Below, one piece after another: positions 26,600 through 36,519 of a DNA stretch of 64,000 nucleotides (position 1 is the stretch's first letter; each line of letters opens with the position of its first letter). A program made the translations under genes and the position numbers. The notes beneath the pieces are model-generated. The model was given only the letters and a program-made list of their open reading frames with translations, ran no database searches and was not told where the DNA came from. The stretch is from assembly GCF_030848945.1 (NCBI RefSeq), contig NZ_JANHAX010000004.1:154001-218000 (forward strand), given 5' to 3'. Source of the DNA: Marimonas arenosa. Its GTDB lineage: Bacteria; Pseudomonadota; Alphaproteobacteria; Rhodobacterales; Rhodobacteraceae.

Positions 26600-27286
26600 A
26601 TGGGCGAGGAGATTGTTCACGATTCGCTACCCATTGTTCTAGTTGGTGGTGGAAAGGTGAAAAAAGCGCTGCTGAAGGCGGCGATTGTTCACGGGTCCAA
26701 GATTGTGGCGGCCGACGGCGCGGCGCGCGTCGTGCTCGAAAATGGGTTTGTGCCGGAGGCGGTGATCGGGGATTTCGACTCGATTTCCGAGGCGACGCGG
26801 GCGGTGGTACCGGAGGAACGCTGCCACGTCTTCGACGATCAGGATACCACGGATTTCGAGAAGTGCCTGAGCCTGATCGAGGCCCCGCTGATCATCGGAG
26901 TGGGCTTTCTCGGCGGCCGGGTCGATCATCAACTGGCGGTGCTGCACGGGCTGATACGCTTTGCCGCGCGGCCCTGCCTGTTGCTGGGCAAGCGCGATTT
27001 GGTTTTTCTCTGCCCACCCGATCTGCGGCTCGACCTGCCTGTCGGCAGCCGGTTTTCACTGTTTCCGATGACGGATATCAGGGCGCGGTCGGACGGCCTG
27101 CGCTGGGCGTTGGATGGTATCAGCTTCGCCCCGGGCGAACGGATTGGAACGTCGAACGAGGTATGCGGTCCGGTCCGGGTCGAGGTTGACCGCCCGGGGA
27201 TGATCGTCATTCTGCCGGCTGGGCGGTTTGCGACGGTGGTGCGGGCGCTCGCCGACCCGCAGGCGCCGCGGTGGACTTTTCAGTGA
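26600..27286 (+). CDS. thiN: thiamine diphosphokinase
   Basis: The 228-residue enzyme transfers pyrophosphate from ATP to thiamine, giving thiamine diphosphate. Motifs of the family are present: VAADGAARVVLENG, AVIGDFDSIS, DQDTTDFEKCL, and GVGFLGGRVDHQLAVLHGL. The C-terminal beta domain (FSLFPMTD...GLRWALDG..F..G...GTSNEV.GPVRVEV) binds thiamine. No TPP riboswitch was recognised upstream. Its 3' end overlaps the convergent DMT gene by about 80 bases. Confidence 0.88.
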   Translation: MGEEIVHDSLPIVLVGGGKVKKALLKAAIVHGSKIVAADGAARVVLENGFVPEAVIGDFDSISEATRAVVPEERCHVFDDQDTTDFEKCLSLIEAPLIIGVGFLGGRVDHQLAVLHGLIRFAARPCLLLGKRDLVFLCPPDLRLDLPVGSRFSLFPMTDIRARSDGLRWALDGISFAPGERIGTSNEVCGPVRVEVDRPGMIVILPAGRFATVVRALADPQAPRWTFQ

Positions 27287-28151
27287 TCGCCACATAGAGC
27301 CCGGCGGCGACGGTGACGAGAATGCCCATCAGTGCGAGGGCATCGGGCCAGTCGCCGAACACGGCCAGTCCGATCATGGCGGCAACCGGGATTTCGAGAT
27401 ATTGCAGCGGCGCCAGCGTGGCGGCGGGGGCAAAGCGCAGCGACCAGGTCATCAGCAGATGCGCCAGCGTACCGAGCAGGCCGATGCCTAACAGCAACAT
27501 CCATTCGGTGCCGTTCGGTGAGATCAGCGCCAGCGACTCCAACGGCAAGACAGGGCCCAGCAGCAGTGCCGGCCCGATCAACCCGACGGCAAACACGCCG
27601 GAGACCGCCTGAAGGCCGACGGGGTCGGTCTCCTTTGCGATCTGGCGGGTGACCAGGATGAAAAAGGCGAAGTTGAGCGCCACGCCCAACGGCAGCAGGG
27701 CGGCCCAGCCGACCTCGGTGAAGCTGGGCTGGATCACCAGCAGCGTTCCGGAGAACCCGGCGAGCGCGGCGAGGATGCGGCGGCGACCAACCTCTTCCTT
27801 GAGAAGCAGCCTTCCGAGGACCAGCAAAAGAAAGGGCATAACGAAACAGATCGCGATGGCGTCGGCCAGTGGCAGGTATTGCAGGGCAGCGACCATCAGG
27901 CCGATGCCGAAGACATGCATCACGGTGCGCAGCAGTGTCAGCCGCAGGACGCGTCCGCGCATACGCCAGGGCCGCGCGGTGACCCAGACCAGCGGGATCA
28001 GCAAGACTGCTTGTATGGCAAAACGGAAAAAGACCAACTGACCGATTGGCATGGTCTGTCCGAGCAGCTTGGCGACAGCATCGGCCGCGGGGGCAACAAT
28101 GCAAAAACCGAGCATCAGCAGCAGACCATAAAGAGGGCGATCGGAAACCAT
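27207..28151 (-). CDS. DMT-superfamily transporter (two EamA domains)
   Basis: The 314-residue inner-membrane protein has ten predicted helices arranged as two five-helix EamA repeats. The second repeat opens with GFSGTLLVIQPSF and ends with LFGDWPDALALMGILVTVAAGLYVAITEK-like sequence. Such proteins export amino acids or other small metabolites. The substrate is unknown. The C-terminal tail (APAGRRAPAPPSQTAQPAE) overlaps the thiamine diphosphokinase 3' end on the other strand. Confidence 0.88.
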   Translation of the reverse strand: MVSDRPLYGLLLMLGFCIVAPAADAVAKLLGQTMPIGQLVFFRFAIQAVLLIPLVWVTARPWRMRGRVLRLTLLRTVMHVFGIGLMVAALQYLPLADAIAICFVMPFLLLVLGRLLLKEEVGRRRILAALAGFSGTLLVIQPSFTEVGWAALLPLGVALNFAFFILVTRQIAKETDPVGLQAVSGVFAVGLIGPALLLGPVLPLESLALISPNGTEWMLLLGIGLLGTLAHLLMTWSLRFAPAATLAPLQYLEIPVAAMIGLAVFGDWPDALALMGILVTVAAGLYVAITEKSTAAPAGRRAPAPPSQTAQPAE

Positions 28152-28282
28152 GGAGCGACGCTAGGAGGGTTCCGGCACCTTTGCAACTTTATGTTTTAGA
28201 AAGTAAGTGGATTTCAATTTATGAGGTTGTTGGCATCGAGTGCCTTGCCACGTGCACGGGATGTGCCGCGACCCTGCGCCGA

Positions 28283-29656
28283 TCAGCAGTTCGGCACGTT
28301 GACAGCAAGACCGCCGAGCGAGGTTTCCTTGTATTTCTCGCCCATGTCGAGACCAGTCTGGCGCATGGTCTCGATACAGGCATCGAGCGGCACCAGATGG
28401 GTTCCGTCACCGCGCAGCGCGAGACTCGCGGCCGAGACCGCCTTGATCGCGCCCAGCCCGTTGCGTTCGATGCAGGGCACCTGAACCAGGCCCTTCACGG
28501 GGTCGCAGGTCATGCCAAGATGGTGCTCCAGTGCGATCTCGGCGGCGTTTTCCACTTGCGCGGGCGTGCCGCCCATCACCGCACAGAGGCCAGCCGCAGC
28601 CATGGCCGACGCGCTGCCGACCTCGGCCTGGCACCCTGCCTCGGCGCCCGAGATCGAGGCGTTGAACTTCACCAGCCCACCGATGGCGGCGGCAGTGAGC
28701 AGGAAATCCTCGATTTTCGAGGGCACCGCGCCGGGGATATGGTCGAGCCAGTAGCGGATCACCGCCGGCATCACCCCGGCGGCGCCGTTGGTGGGGGCGG
28801 TCACGACCTGGCCGCCGGCGGCGTTTTCTTCATTTACCGCCATGGCGTAGGCGGAAATCCAGTCGTTGATCGTGTGCGGTGCGTTGAGGTTCATCCCGCG
28901 CTCGGCTTCGAGCTGCTCGCGGATCGACCTGGCGCGGCGCTTGACCCGCAGGCCCCCGGGAAGCTCTCCCGACGTGGTCAGACCGCGTTCGATGCAGTTG
29001 TTCATCACCTGCCAGATCCGCGCGGTGCCGGTGGCGAGCGACTGGGCGCAACCGCGGGCGATTTCGTTGGCGCGCTTCATCTCGGCGATCGACTTGCCGG
29101 AATGCAGCGCCATGTCGAGCATCTCCGCTGCGGTCTTGAACGGGTAGGGGACGGGAGCGCCTTCGTCGGTGGCTTTGCCCTGAGCCAGCTCTGTCTCGGT
29201 CAACACGAAACCGCCGCCGATGGAATAGTAGGTCTCCTGCAGGATCACGTCGCCCTGGGCGTCCGTGGCCATCAGGATCATGCCATTGGCATGGCCCGGC
29301 AGCGCGGGGCCATAGTCGAAGACGAGGTCTTCCCTTGGCAGAAAATTCAGCGTCGGCAGGCCGGGTGGCATGATGCGGCCGGTTTCGCGGATGGACACGA
29401 GTGTTTCCTCGGCCTTGTCGTGCTCGTAGGTTTCCGGCTGGAACCCGGCGAGGCCGAGAATGGTGGCGCGGTCGGTGGCATGGCCGATTCCGGTGAAGGC
29501 CAAGCTGCCATGCAGCGAGCCGCGCAGCCCGGAAAATTCGAAAGGCGAGGCGCGCATGAGATCGAGAAACCGCCCGGCGGCCGACATCGGGCCCATCGTG
29601 TGCGAGGAGGATGGGCCGACGCCGATTTTGAACATGTCGAAGACGGAGAGAAACAT
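28283..29656 (-). CDS. sdaA: L-serine ammonia-lyase, single-chain [4Fe-4S] type
   Basis: The 457-residue enzyme deaminates L-serine to pyruvate and ammonia. N-terminal beta domain: [20 protein letters not shown]-terminal alpha domain carries the three cluster cysteines in [20 protein letters not shown] and [20 protein letters not shown]. The chain ends VNVPNC; in this family the C-terminal cysteine reaches into the active site as the fourth cluster ligand. Length is that of the fused SdaA/SdaB type. It starts directly after the stop of the upstream GST gene, so both are one operon. Confidence 0.96.
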   Translation of the reverse strand: MFLSVFDMFKIGVGPSSSHTMGPMSAAGRFLDLMRASPFEFSGLRGSLHGSLAFTGIGHATDRATILGLAGFQPETYEHDKAEETLVSIRETGRIMPPGLPTLNFLPREDLVFDYGPALPGHANGMILMATDAQGDVILQETYYSIGGGFVLTETELAQGKATDEGAPVPYPFKTAAEMLDMALHSGKSIAEMKRANEIARGCAQSLATGTARIWQVMNNCIERGLTTSGELPGGLRVKRRARSIREQLEAERGMNLNAPHTINDWISAYAMAVNEENAAGGQVVTAPTNGAAGVMPAVIRYWLDHIPGAVPSKIEDFLLTAAAIGGLVKFNASISGAEAGCQAEVGSASAMAAAGLCAVMGGTPAQVENAAEIALEHHLGMTCDPVKGLVQVPCIERNGLGAIKAVSAASLALRGDGTHLVPLDACIETMRQTGLDMGEKYKETSLGGLAVNVPNC

Positions 29657-30361
29657 CTAGCGCGCGCTTCCTTCGGGCGGGGTGGCATGGCGGGGTCGGG
29701 AGAACGGGGTTTCGCCCAACCCTTCGGCAGCTTTGGCGCGGGTGACGCTGTCGCGCTGTTCGATCCGCGCCGCAAGAGCGTGCAAATGCGGCGTGTCGGC
29801 GAGACGGAACCAGCCGGTTACACCTGCGGGATAGAGGGCCATCCAGCGCAGAAGGGCCGGGAGGTAGAGATCGAGCGCGGTAAGCGGGATGCCGTTCAGA
29901 ACCGGCGTCTGGGCGGCGGCGAGGGTATCGAGCTTGGTCAGGTGGGTCTTGAGGCTGGTTTGCATCCGGGTGCGCAGGGCGTTTCCTGCGCCCGGATCGG
30001 CGCCAACGTATTTCTCGGGGTAGAACAGCATCCTGAGCCCGGCATGGACCGTGTTCGAGGTGAAAAATAGCCATTTGAGAAAAGCGCCGCGCTCGCGGTC
30101 GTCTGGCGCAGGAGCCAGTGCCCCGTGGGTGTCGGCAAGCCAGAGAAGGATCGCGGCGGTTTCGAAGATCGGGCCGCGGGGCGTCTCCAGCGTCGGGATG
30201 AGGCCGTGGGGATTGAGCGCCAGATAGGCCGGGCTGTGCTGGCCCCCGGCGGCGCGGTCGACCAGGGCCGTTTCGTATGGCTCGCCGAGTTCCTCCAGCG
30301 CCAGCCGCACGATCAGCGAGGCGTTGTCGGGGGCATAGTGCAGGCGGTAGGGCGGTGACAT
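29657..30361 (-). CDS. glutathione S-transferase family protein
   Basis: The protein has 234 residues. The thioredoxin-like N-terminal domain reads YRLHYAPDNASLIVRLALEELGEPYETALVDR...ALNPHGLIPTLETPRGPIFETAAILLWLADTHG, with the usual LNPxGxIPTL and E-[ST] glutathione-binding segments; an all-helical C-terminal domain follows. Cytoplasmic detoxification or a glutathione-dependent reaction is likely; no substrate can be named. The stop abuts the sdaA start codon. Confidence 0.9.
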   Translation of the reverse strand: MSPPYRLHYAPDNASLIVRLALEELGEPYETALVDRAAGGQHSPAYLALNPHGLIPTLETPRGPIFETAAILLWLADTHGALAPAPDDRERGAFLKWLFFTSNTVHAGLRMLFYPEKYVGADPGAGNALRTRMQTSLKTHLTKLDTLAAAQTPVLNGIPLTALDLYLPALLRWMALYPAGVTGWFRLADTPHLHALAARIEQRDSVTRAKAAEGLGETPFSRPRHATPPEGSAR

Positions 30362-30582
30362 GCAACTCGACCACGCTGTTTCGGGCGGTTCCTCGCTTGG
30401 TTCAGATTGTACCAGTCGGTGCTGTGAGCGAAACGGTATTTTTCCGCGGATGTGCTGGAAAAACGTGTCTCTCGGCTTTATCGATCAATTTTTGATTGAT
30501 TGGCGGACAGCATGGCCTGCCTTTGTCGGAAAGTGCGGTGCTGGAACATACTCAGTGATGGATAAGTGAAAGAGGACAGGCA

Positions 30583-31176
30583 ATGCGAAGAATTCTGACG
30601 GCAACGGTGGCGGTATTGCTGGCTCTGTCGGGGACCGCGATGGCGCAGGACACGAAGGCTGCTGCGCCAGCCGCAGAGAAGACGCTGGCCCTGAAAGACC
30701 TGCCGCAATCGCTGAGCTATGTCGAGCGCGGTCCAGCGTCAAATGCGATTCAATGGCTGGCGACGATTATGCTTCAGGTCGATCCGAGAGGTGACATCAC
30801 CGGTGAGACACTGGCGGTCTATGAGAACATTCTGGTGGCCGAGATGCGGGCCAAGGCGATGCAGCAGTTGATCGCGATGGACCTGGATTTCGATGGTCTC
30901 CTGCTGCCCGAGGAGCGCGACGCGGTACTGAGCCGGATGGACAGTCGCCGCAAGGTCGACGCCGCGCTGATCCTGTCGGCTGCGGATGCCAACGGCGACG
31001 GCGCGATTTCGACCGACGAGATGCGCGAGGCTGCTAGAGCCCCCGGCGCACTGGACCGGCGATCCGAGAACGCATTGGCCCAGGCACGGGATCTGATGTT
31101 CTTCGATCTCGATGACGACGGGGCGGTGAACCTCCAGGAAATGGCGCGCGGCGTGCGTGGCATGATGGTGGAATGA
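30583..31176 (+). CDS. secreted EF-hand protein 1
   Basis: The protein has 197 residues with a signal peptide (MRRILTATVAVLLALSGTAMAQ). Two good EF-hand loops are visible, DANGDGAISTDEM and DLDDDGAVNLQEM, and a third, less perfect DLDFDGLLLPEE. Ca2+ binding in the periplasm or outside is expected. The ribosome site is AGAGGACAGG. Its stop overlaps the ATG of a second EF-hand gene (ATGA), so the two are coupled and probably work together. No partner enzyme is apparent. Confidence 0.85.
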   Translation: MRRILTATVAVLLALSGTAMAQDTKAAAPAAEKTLALKDLPQSLSYVERGPASNAIQWLATIMLQVDPRGDITGETLAVYENILVAEMRAKAMQQLIAMDLDFDGLLLPEERDAVLSRMDSRRKVDAALILSAADANGDGAISTDEMREAARAPGALDRRSENALAQARDLMFFDLDDDGAVNLQEMARGVRGMMVE

Positions 31177-31763
31177 CGCCGGTTCTTCGTTGCCTTGCGC
31201 TTGCGCTGGCCGTTCTGGTGCCGGGGCTGGGCCGGGCTGACACGGGCATCGAGATATTCAACCGCATCACCAAGCAAAAGTTCTTTCAGAACGAGTTGCA
31301 GAGAATCTTGTCGGACCCGGAGGCGGCCAAGCGCCGCTATCTCGGGGTCGCGTTTCGTGTCGAACACGACGGCCATGTCAGTCGCATCGCCGTCGAGCGG
31401 CGGTTTCGTTTCGAAGACGCGCAGTGGCGGGCGCGGGAAGTTTCGAAGATGCTGAACTACGACCTTGACGGTGACGGCGCGGTGTCGGTCGAAGACATGA
31501 AGGAGATGGAGCAAATCCTGCCGTCGAACAATGCCGCACGAATTAGGGCGCGGCACTTTGCGGCCGACCGGGACGGGAACGGAACCGTGACGGTTCCGGA
31601 GATCCTTTCCGGGCTGGGCGAGAAGCCCGCTGAAGTGGGAGGGTTGAGAAACAGCAACGAAATCACCGTGATCCTTGGCATGGATCTGGACGGCGATGGC
31701 GTGACCACGCCCGACGAAATCATCGCCGCGATCGACCTGTTGCGCGATGCCGCAAAGCGCTGA
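31173..31763 (+). CDS. secreted EF-hand protein 2
   Basis: The protein has 196 residues with a signal peptide (LRCLALALAVLVPGLGRA). Three canonical EF loops are present: DLDGDGAVSVEDM, DRDGNGTVTVPEI and DLDGDGVTTPDEI. It is similar in size and plan to the preceding gene, suggesting an old duplication with divergence. Start overlaps the upstream stop by four bases. Confidence 0.85.
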   Translation: MTPVLRCLALALAVLVPGLGRADTGIEIFNRITKQKFFQNELQRILSDPEAAKRRYLGVAFRVEHDGHVSRIAVERRFRFEDAQWRAREVSKMLNYDLDGDGAVSVEDMKEMEQILPSNNAARIRARHFAADRDGNGTVTVPEILSGLGEKPAEVGGLRNSNEITVILGMDLDGDGVTTPDEIIAAIDLLRDAAKR

Positions 31764-31860
31764 GCGGACGAAAAACCGCAGCCCCGCCTGACAATCGCGT
31801 CTCGCTTCGGGTCCGGAATGTTCCTATAAGGCCGATGGGGACAAAGACGGAGAGCTGCCG

Positions 31861-32649
31861 ATGACCGGAGAACTATCACCCATCGACAAGGCTAAGTTCG
31901 TTGCCGCCAAACGCGCCGCCGACATGGTCGAAGACGGCATGCGCGTGGGCCTCGGCACCGGCTCGACCGCGGCGTGGCTGGTGCGCTGTCTGGGCGAGAT
32001 GGTGCGCGACGACGGGCTGAAGTTCAAAGGCGTGCCGACCTCGACACGTACGGCGGAGCTAGCCCGTGATGTCGGGATCGAGGTGATCTCGCTGGACGAG
32101 GCCAAGTGGCTCGACCTGACAATTGACGGGGCGGACGAGTTCGACAGTGAGCTGAACCTTATCAAGGGCGGCGGCGGGGCGTTGTTGCAGGAAAAGATCG
32201 TGGCAACGGCCAGTGACCAGATGGTGGTGATCACCGACGCCAGCAAGGAAGTCGAGACGTTGGGCGCGTTTCCGCTGCCGGTCGAGGTGATTCCGTTCGG
32301 CTGGCAGACCACCAAGGCGTTGATCGAGGAGACGCTGGTCTCGATGGACGTGCTCGGGCGGCAGACGACGTTGCGTATGAACGGCGAGGTGCCTTACATC
32401 ACAGACGAGGGTAACCACATCATTGACCTGCATCTGAACCGGATCGGCAATGCCCGCCAGCTTGCCATGGTGCTGAACCAGATGCCGGGCGTGGTGGAAA
32501 ACGGGCTGTTCATCGACATCTGCGACCGCGTGGTGATCGGATACGGCGACGGGCGGGTCGTGGTCCGCGATATCAACGAAGGCACCGAAGAAGAGGACCG
32601 GTTGGATTTCGTCGAGGACGACAACCTGTTCAGCGATTTGTTGGAATAG
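31861..32649 (+). CDS. rpiA: ribose-5-phosphate isomerase A
   Basis: The 262-residue enzyme interconverts ribose 5-phosphate and ribulose 5-phosphate. Family motifs are visible: VGLGTGSTAAWLV, GVPTSTRTAELA, LTIDGADEFD, LIKGGGGALLQEKIVA, and the catalytic-site ENGLFIDICDRVVIG region. AGAGCTGCCG precedes the ATG, a modest ribosome site. It is followed by gor 126 bases on. Confidence 0.96.
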   Translation: MTGELSPIDKAKFVAAKRAADMVEDGMRVGLGTGSTAAWLVRCLGEMVRDDGLKFKGVPTSTRTAELARDVGIEVISLDEAKWLDLTIDGADEFDSELNLIKGGGGALLQEKIVATASDQMVVITDASKEVETLGAFPLPVEVIPFGWQTTKALIEETLVSMDVLGRQTTLRMNGEVPYITDEGNHIIDLHLNRIGNARQLAMVLNQMPGVVENGLFIDICDRVVIGYGDGRVVVRDINEGTEEEDRLDFVEDDNLFSDLLE

Positions 32650-32775
32650 CACCGGAAACACGGATTTTCGGCGAAATTTCCTGCCTTCTCGGGATCGGCG
32701 ATGCCGCTTTGGCTGGACTCCGCGGCCCTTTGCAATAGATGTGTCCGGAGCGCTGCAGCGGAAAAAGGGCGGACC

Positions 32776-34143
32776 ATGAGTGATTTCGACTATGATCTCT
32801 TCGTGATCGGCGGCGGCTCGGGCGGCGTCCGCGCGGCGCGGGTTGCTGCGGTCGAGGCGGGGGCCAGGGTGGCCCTGGCCGAGGAGAGCCGCTACGGCGG
32901 TACCTGTGTGATCCGTGGCTGCGTGCCGAAAAAGCTGATGGTCTTTGCCAGCGAATATGCCCCTGCGATGGAAGATGCCGCCGCCTATGGCTGGACGGTA
33001 CATACCGACGGGTTCGACTGGCCGGTTTTCCGTGGCAATCTCGAAGCGGAGCTGGACCGGTTGGAAGGGATCTATCGCAAACTGCTCGCCGGCAGCGGAG
33101 TCGAGACCTTCGACGCCCGGGCACGTATCGTCGATGCGCATACGGTCGAACTGTCCTCCGGAGAGCGGAAGTCGGCCAAGCATATTCTGCTGGCGATGGG
33201 TGGGCGACCGGTGAAGCCGGGTATTCCGGGCGAGGAGTTGGCCATCACCTCGAACGAGATTTTTCACCTCGATGAACTGCCCAGGTCGATCCTGATCGTC
33301 GGTGGCGGCTATATCGCCTGCGAGTTTGCCGGCATCATGAACGGGTTGGGCGTCAAGACCACGCAGTACTACCGGGGTGCACAGGTCCTGCGGGGATTCG
33401 ATGAAGAGGCGCGCGGGCTGGTCAGCGAAGAGATGATCCAGAACGGGGTCGAACTGCATCTCGGCACCAACGTGATCGAGATGGAGCCGGCGGATGGCGG
33501 CGGGGTGCATGTCAAGGCCACCAACGGGGATAAGCGCGATTTCGACGTTGTGATGTTCGCCACCGGGCGGCACCCCAACACAGAGGATATGGGCCTTGAA
33601 GACGTGGGCGTGAAACTGGGCCGCAAGGGTGAAGTGCTGGTTGATGACTACGGTCAGACGGCAGTGCCCTCGATCTATGCCGTCGGCGATGTGACCGACC
33701 GGGTGAACCTGACGCCGGTGGCGATCCGCGAGGGCATGGCCTTTGTCGAAACGGTGTTCAAAGGCAACCTCACGAAACCCGACCACGAACTGATTCCGAC
33801 GGCGATCTTCACCCAGCCGGAATTCGGCACGGTGGGAATGAGCGAGGAAGAAGCACGCGACGCAGGGCCGATCGAGGTTTACGCAACCTCGTTCCGGCCG
33901 ATGCAGACGCTGTTTGCAGGGCGCGAGGCACGGGTGCTGATGAAGTTGATTGTCTGTGCCGAAACCCGGAAGATTTTGGGTTGTCATATCGTGGCGCCGG
34001 GAGCGGGCGAAATGATTCAACTCGCCGGAATTGCGGTGAAGATGGGGGCGACGAAAGAGGATTTCGACCGCACGGTGGCGGTGCATCCGACAATGAGCGA
34101 AGAGATCGTGACAATGAGGACTCCGACGCGCGTCGTGGGTTGA
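32776..34143 (+). CDS. gor: glutathione-disulfide reductase
   Basis: The 455-residue flavoenzyme reduces GSSG with NADPH. It has the FAD Rossmann motif IGGGSGGVRAARVAA, redox-active disulfide GGTCVIRGCVPKKL, the NADPH-site GGGYIACEFAGIMNGLG, and the C-terminal catalytic dyad TVAVHPTMSEE. I chose ATG 32776, preceded by AAAGGGCGG; a start 25 codons upstream is open but not family-like. Confidence 0.95.
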   Translation: MSDFDYDLFVIGGGSGGVRAARVAAVEAGARVALAEESRYGGTCVIRGCVPKKLMVFASEYAPAMEDAAAYGWTVHTDGFDWPVFRGNLEAELDRLEGIYRKLLAGSGVETFDARARIVDAHTVELSSGERKSAKHILLAMGGRPVKPGIPGEELAITSNEIFHLDELPRSILIVGGGYIACEFAGIMNGLGVKTTQYYRGAQVLRGFDEEARGLVSEEMIQNGVELHLGTNVIEMEPADGGGVHVKATNGDKRDFDVVMFATGRHPNTEDMGLEDVGVKLGRKGEVLVDDYGQTAVPSIYAVGDVTDRVNLTPVAIREGMAFVETVFKGNLTKPDHELIPTAIFTQPEFGTVGMSEEEARDAGPIEVYATSFRPMQTLFAGREARVLMKLIVCAETRKILGCHIVAPGAGEMIQLAGIAVKMGATKEDFDRTVAVHPTMSEEIVTMRTPTRVVG

Positions 34144-34203
34144 TTTTTCCGGACCCACTGCACAGGTAGTGAAAACCGGACGAAGAAGAGAGGAAAGCTG
34201 TAG

Positions 34204-35358
34204 ATGGCAGGAAATTCGGGCGGCCCCTGGGGCGGCGGCGGAAACAACGGCGGCGACGACCGCGGTGGACGCGACAACGGACGCGGCGGCGGCCGACGTC
34301 CGGGCGATGACGGGCCGCAGATTCCCGAAATCGAAGAATTGATGAAGAAAGGCCAGGAGCAGCTCAAGGTGCTGATGGGCGGCCGTGGCGGCGACGGATC
34401 GCGGCGCGGTGGCGGCGGCGGTGCGGGGGGCGACGGCGGCCCGGCGCTGACGCGCGGTACCGTGCTGCTTGGCGTGCTTGCGGTGGTGGCGCTCTGGGCC
34501 TATGCCAGCTTCTACACGGTCAAACCGGAAGAACAGTCAGTGGAACTGTTCCTCGGCAAGTATTCCGATACCGGCAACCCGGGCCTCAATTTTGCTCCGT
34601 GGCCGGTGGTAACCGCCGAGGTGCTGCCAGTGACGCGCGAACAAACCGAGGATATCGGCGTCGGGGCCACCCGGTCAGATTCGGGCCTGATGCTGACAGG
34701 CGACGAGAATATCGTCGACATCGATTTCCAGGTGGTATGGAACATCAGAGATCCGAAGAACTTCCTGTTCGAACTGGCCGAGCCGCGTGAAACCATCCGC
34801 GCGGTGAGTGAATCGGCGATGCGTGAGATCATCGCCCAGAGCGAACTGGCACCGATCCTGAACCGTGACCGCGGCATCATCGCCGAGCGGTTGCAGGACC
34901 TGATTGAATCGACCCTCGACAGTTACCAGTCGGGCGTAAACATCGTTCGCGTCAACTTCGACAAGGCCGACCCGCCCGAGCGGGTGAAACAGGCCTTCTT
35001 CGCGGTACAATCGGCGGAGCAGGAGCGCGACCGGCTTGAAAAGCAGGCCGATGCCTATGCCAACAAGGTGCTGGCGGCAGCCCGCGGTGAAGCCGCCCAG
35101 GCGCTGGAAGAGGCCGAGGGCTACCGTGCGCAGGTGGTCAACGAGGCCGAGGGTGAGGCCAGCCGCTTCAGCGCGGTGCTGGAAGAGTACCAAAAGGCGC
35201 CGGACGTGACCCGCAAGCGACTCTACCTGGAAACCATGGAAGAAGTGCTGGGCCGCGTCGACAAGATCATCATCGACGAGCAAAAGGGTGGCCAGGGCGT
35301 GGTACCTTACCTGCCGCTCAACGAGCTGCGTAAATCGAATGCCGGGGGAAACAACTGA
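34204..35358 (+). CDS. hflK: HflK, subunit of the FtsH-modulating membrane complex
   Basis: The protein has 384 residues. The Gly/Asn/Arg-rich cytoplasmic N terminus (about 1-90) is followed by one transmembrane helix (GVLAVVALWAYASFYTV) and a band-7/SPFH domain facing the periplasm (EDIGVGATRSDSGLMLTGDENIVDIDFQVVWNI). A long helical segment with A/E-rich coiled coil follows (QAEAR-type, residues about 260-340). HflK with HflC forms a large cage around the FtsH protease. The stop overlaps the hflC start (TGATG). Confidence 0.94.
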   Translation: MAGNSGGPWGGGGNNGGDDRGGRDNGRGGGRRPGDDGPQIPEIEELMKKGQEQLKVLMGGRGGDGSRRGGGGGAGGDGGPALTRGTVLLGVLAVVALWAYASFYTVKPEEQSVELFLGKYSDTGNPGLNFAPWPVVTAEVLPVTREQTEDIGVGATRSDSGLMLTGDENIVDIDFQVVWNIRDPKNFLFELAEPRETIRAVSESAMREIIAQSELAPILNRDRGIIAERLQDLIESTLDSYQSGVNIVRVNFDKADPPERVKQAFFAVQSAEQERDRLEKQADAYANKVLAAARGEAAQALEEAEGYRAQVVNEAEGEASRFSAVLEEYQKAPDVTRKRLYLETMEEVLGRVDKIIIDEQKGGQGVVPYLPLNELRKSNAGGNN

Positions 35359-36236
35359 TGCGGAAATCAACCTATATTCTTCCCGTCGTCGTATTGGTTC
35401 TGGCGGGATTGCTGTCGGCGGTGTTCATCGTGGACGAGCGCGAAAAGGCGCTGGTGCTGCAATTCGGACGGGTGGTGTCGACCAAGGACGAGCCCGGGCT
35501 TTATTTCAAGATACCGCTGATCCAAGAGGTGGTGCGCTATGACGACCGTATCCTGAGCCGCGAGGTGGACACGCTTCAAATCACGCCGTCGGACGACCGC
35601 CGGCTGGAAGTCGACGCCTTTGCCCGGTTCCGGATTGCCGACGTCAACAAGTTCCGCGAAGCCACCGGCGCCGGGGGTGATCAGGCGATTGCTGTCGCCG
35701 GGCGGCGGCTCGATTCGATCCTGCGGTCGAAAACCCGCGAGGTTCTGGGCGGGGTGTCATCGAATGACATCCTTTCGAGCGACCGGGCGGCGCTGATGCT
35801 GCGGATCCGCAATTTCGCCATCACCGAAGCGCGGGCGCTGGGGCTGGAAGTGATCGACGTGCGGCTGAAGCGGACCGATCTGCCCGAGGCCAACCTGGAT
35901 GCCACTTTCGCGCGGATGGAAGCCGAGCGTGAACGCGAGGCCGCCGACGAGATCGCCCGCGGGAACGAGGCCGCGCAGCGCGTGCGCGCCCAGGCCGACC
36001 GGACCCAAGTCGAGATCGTGTCGGAAGCCGGCAAGCAGGCCGAGATCATCCGCGGTGAGGCCGACGCCCGCCGCAACGCGATCTTTGCCGAAGCCTTTGG
36101 AGCGGACAAGGAATTCTTCGAATTCTACCGCTCGCTCAATGCCTACAAGGAGGCGCTGCGGCAGTCGAACACGACCATGGTGATGTCACCGGACAGCGAA
36201 TTCTTCGACTATCTCAAGACCGACCGTCCCGAATGA
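35358..36236 (+). CDS. hflC: HflC, partner of HflK
   Basis: The protein has 292 residues. An N-terminal membrane anchor (YILPVVVLVLAGLLSAVFIV) is followed by the SPFH domain (DEREKALVLQFGRVVSTKDEPGLYFKIPLIQEVVRYDDRIL) and a charged coiled coil (AEREREAADEIARGNEAAQRVRAQADRTQVEIVSEA). It overlaps hflK at its start and the DUF2065 gene at its stop. Confidence 0.94.
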   Translation: MRKSTYILPVVVLVLAGLLSAVFIVDEREKALVLQFGRVVSTKDEPGLYFKIPLIQEVVRYDDRILSREVDTLQITPSDDRRLEVDAFARFRIADVNKFREATGAGGDQAIAVAGRRLDSILRSKTREVLGGVSSNDILSSDRAALMLRIRNFAITEARALGLEVIDVRLKRTDLPEANLDATFARMEAEREREAADEIARGNEAAQRVRAQADRTQVEIVSEAGKQAEIIRGEADARRNAIFAEAFGADKEFFEFYRSLNAYKEALRQSNTTMVMSPDSEFFDYLKTDRPE

Positions 36237-36433
36237 TCGTCGGGACGGCACTCCTGGCCCTCGGGCTGGTACTGATCGTGGAGGGGCTGGTCTATGCACT
36301 GGCCCCTTCGCTTGTTGAAGAGATGCTCGAGGCACTGCGGCAGATCCCGCCCGAGGCGCGACGTCTGATGGGATTGTTGGCGCTGGTGCTGGGCCTGTTG
36401 CTGGTCTGGGTGGCCAAGTTGCTTGGGGCGTGA
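36233..36433 (+). CDS. DUF2065 small membrane protein
   Basis: The 66-residue protein has two hydrophobic helices (IVGTALLALGLVLIVEGLVYAL and LMGLLALVLGLLLVWVAKLLG) joined by an acidic loop. DUF2065 genes regularly follow hflC in proteobacteria. The ATG overlaps the hflC stop (ATGA). Function unknown; association with the HflKC/FtsH complex is inferred from context. Confidence 0.85.
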   Translation: MIVGTALLALGLVLIVEGLVYALAPSLVEEMLEALRQIPPEARRLMGLLALVLGLLLVWVAKLLGA

Positions 36434-36519
36434 GCTCTGGGATTTACGCGGTTTTTCGCGTATCTTCACATTCGGTTGAGAAATCGTGGCCGGGTTTGTG
36501 TTGCGCGACAGGACACCTA

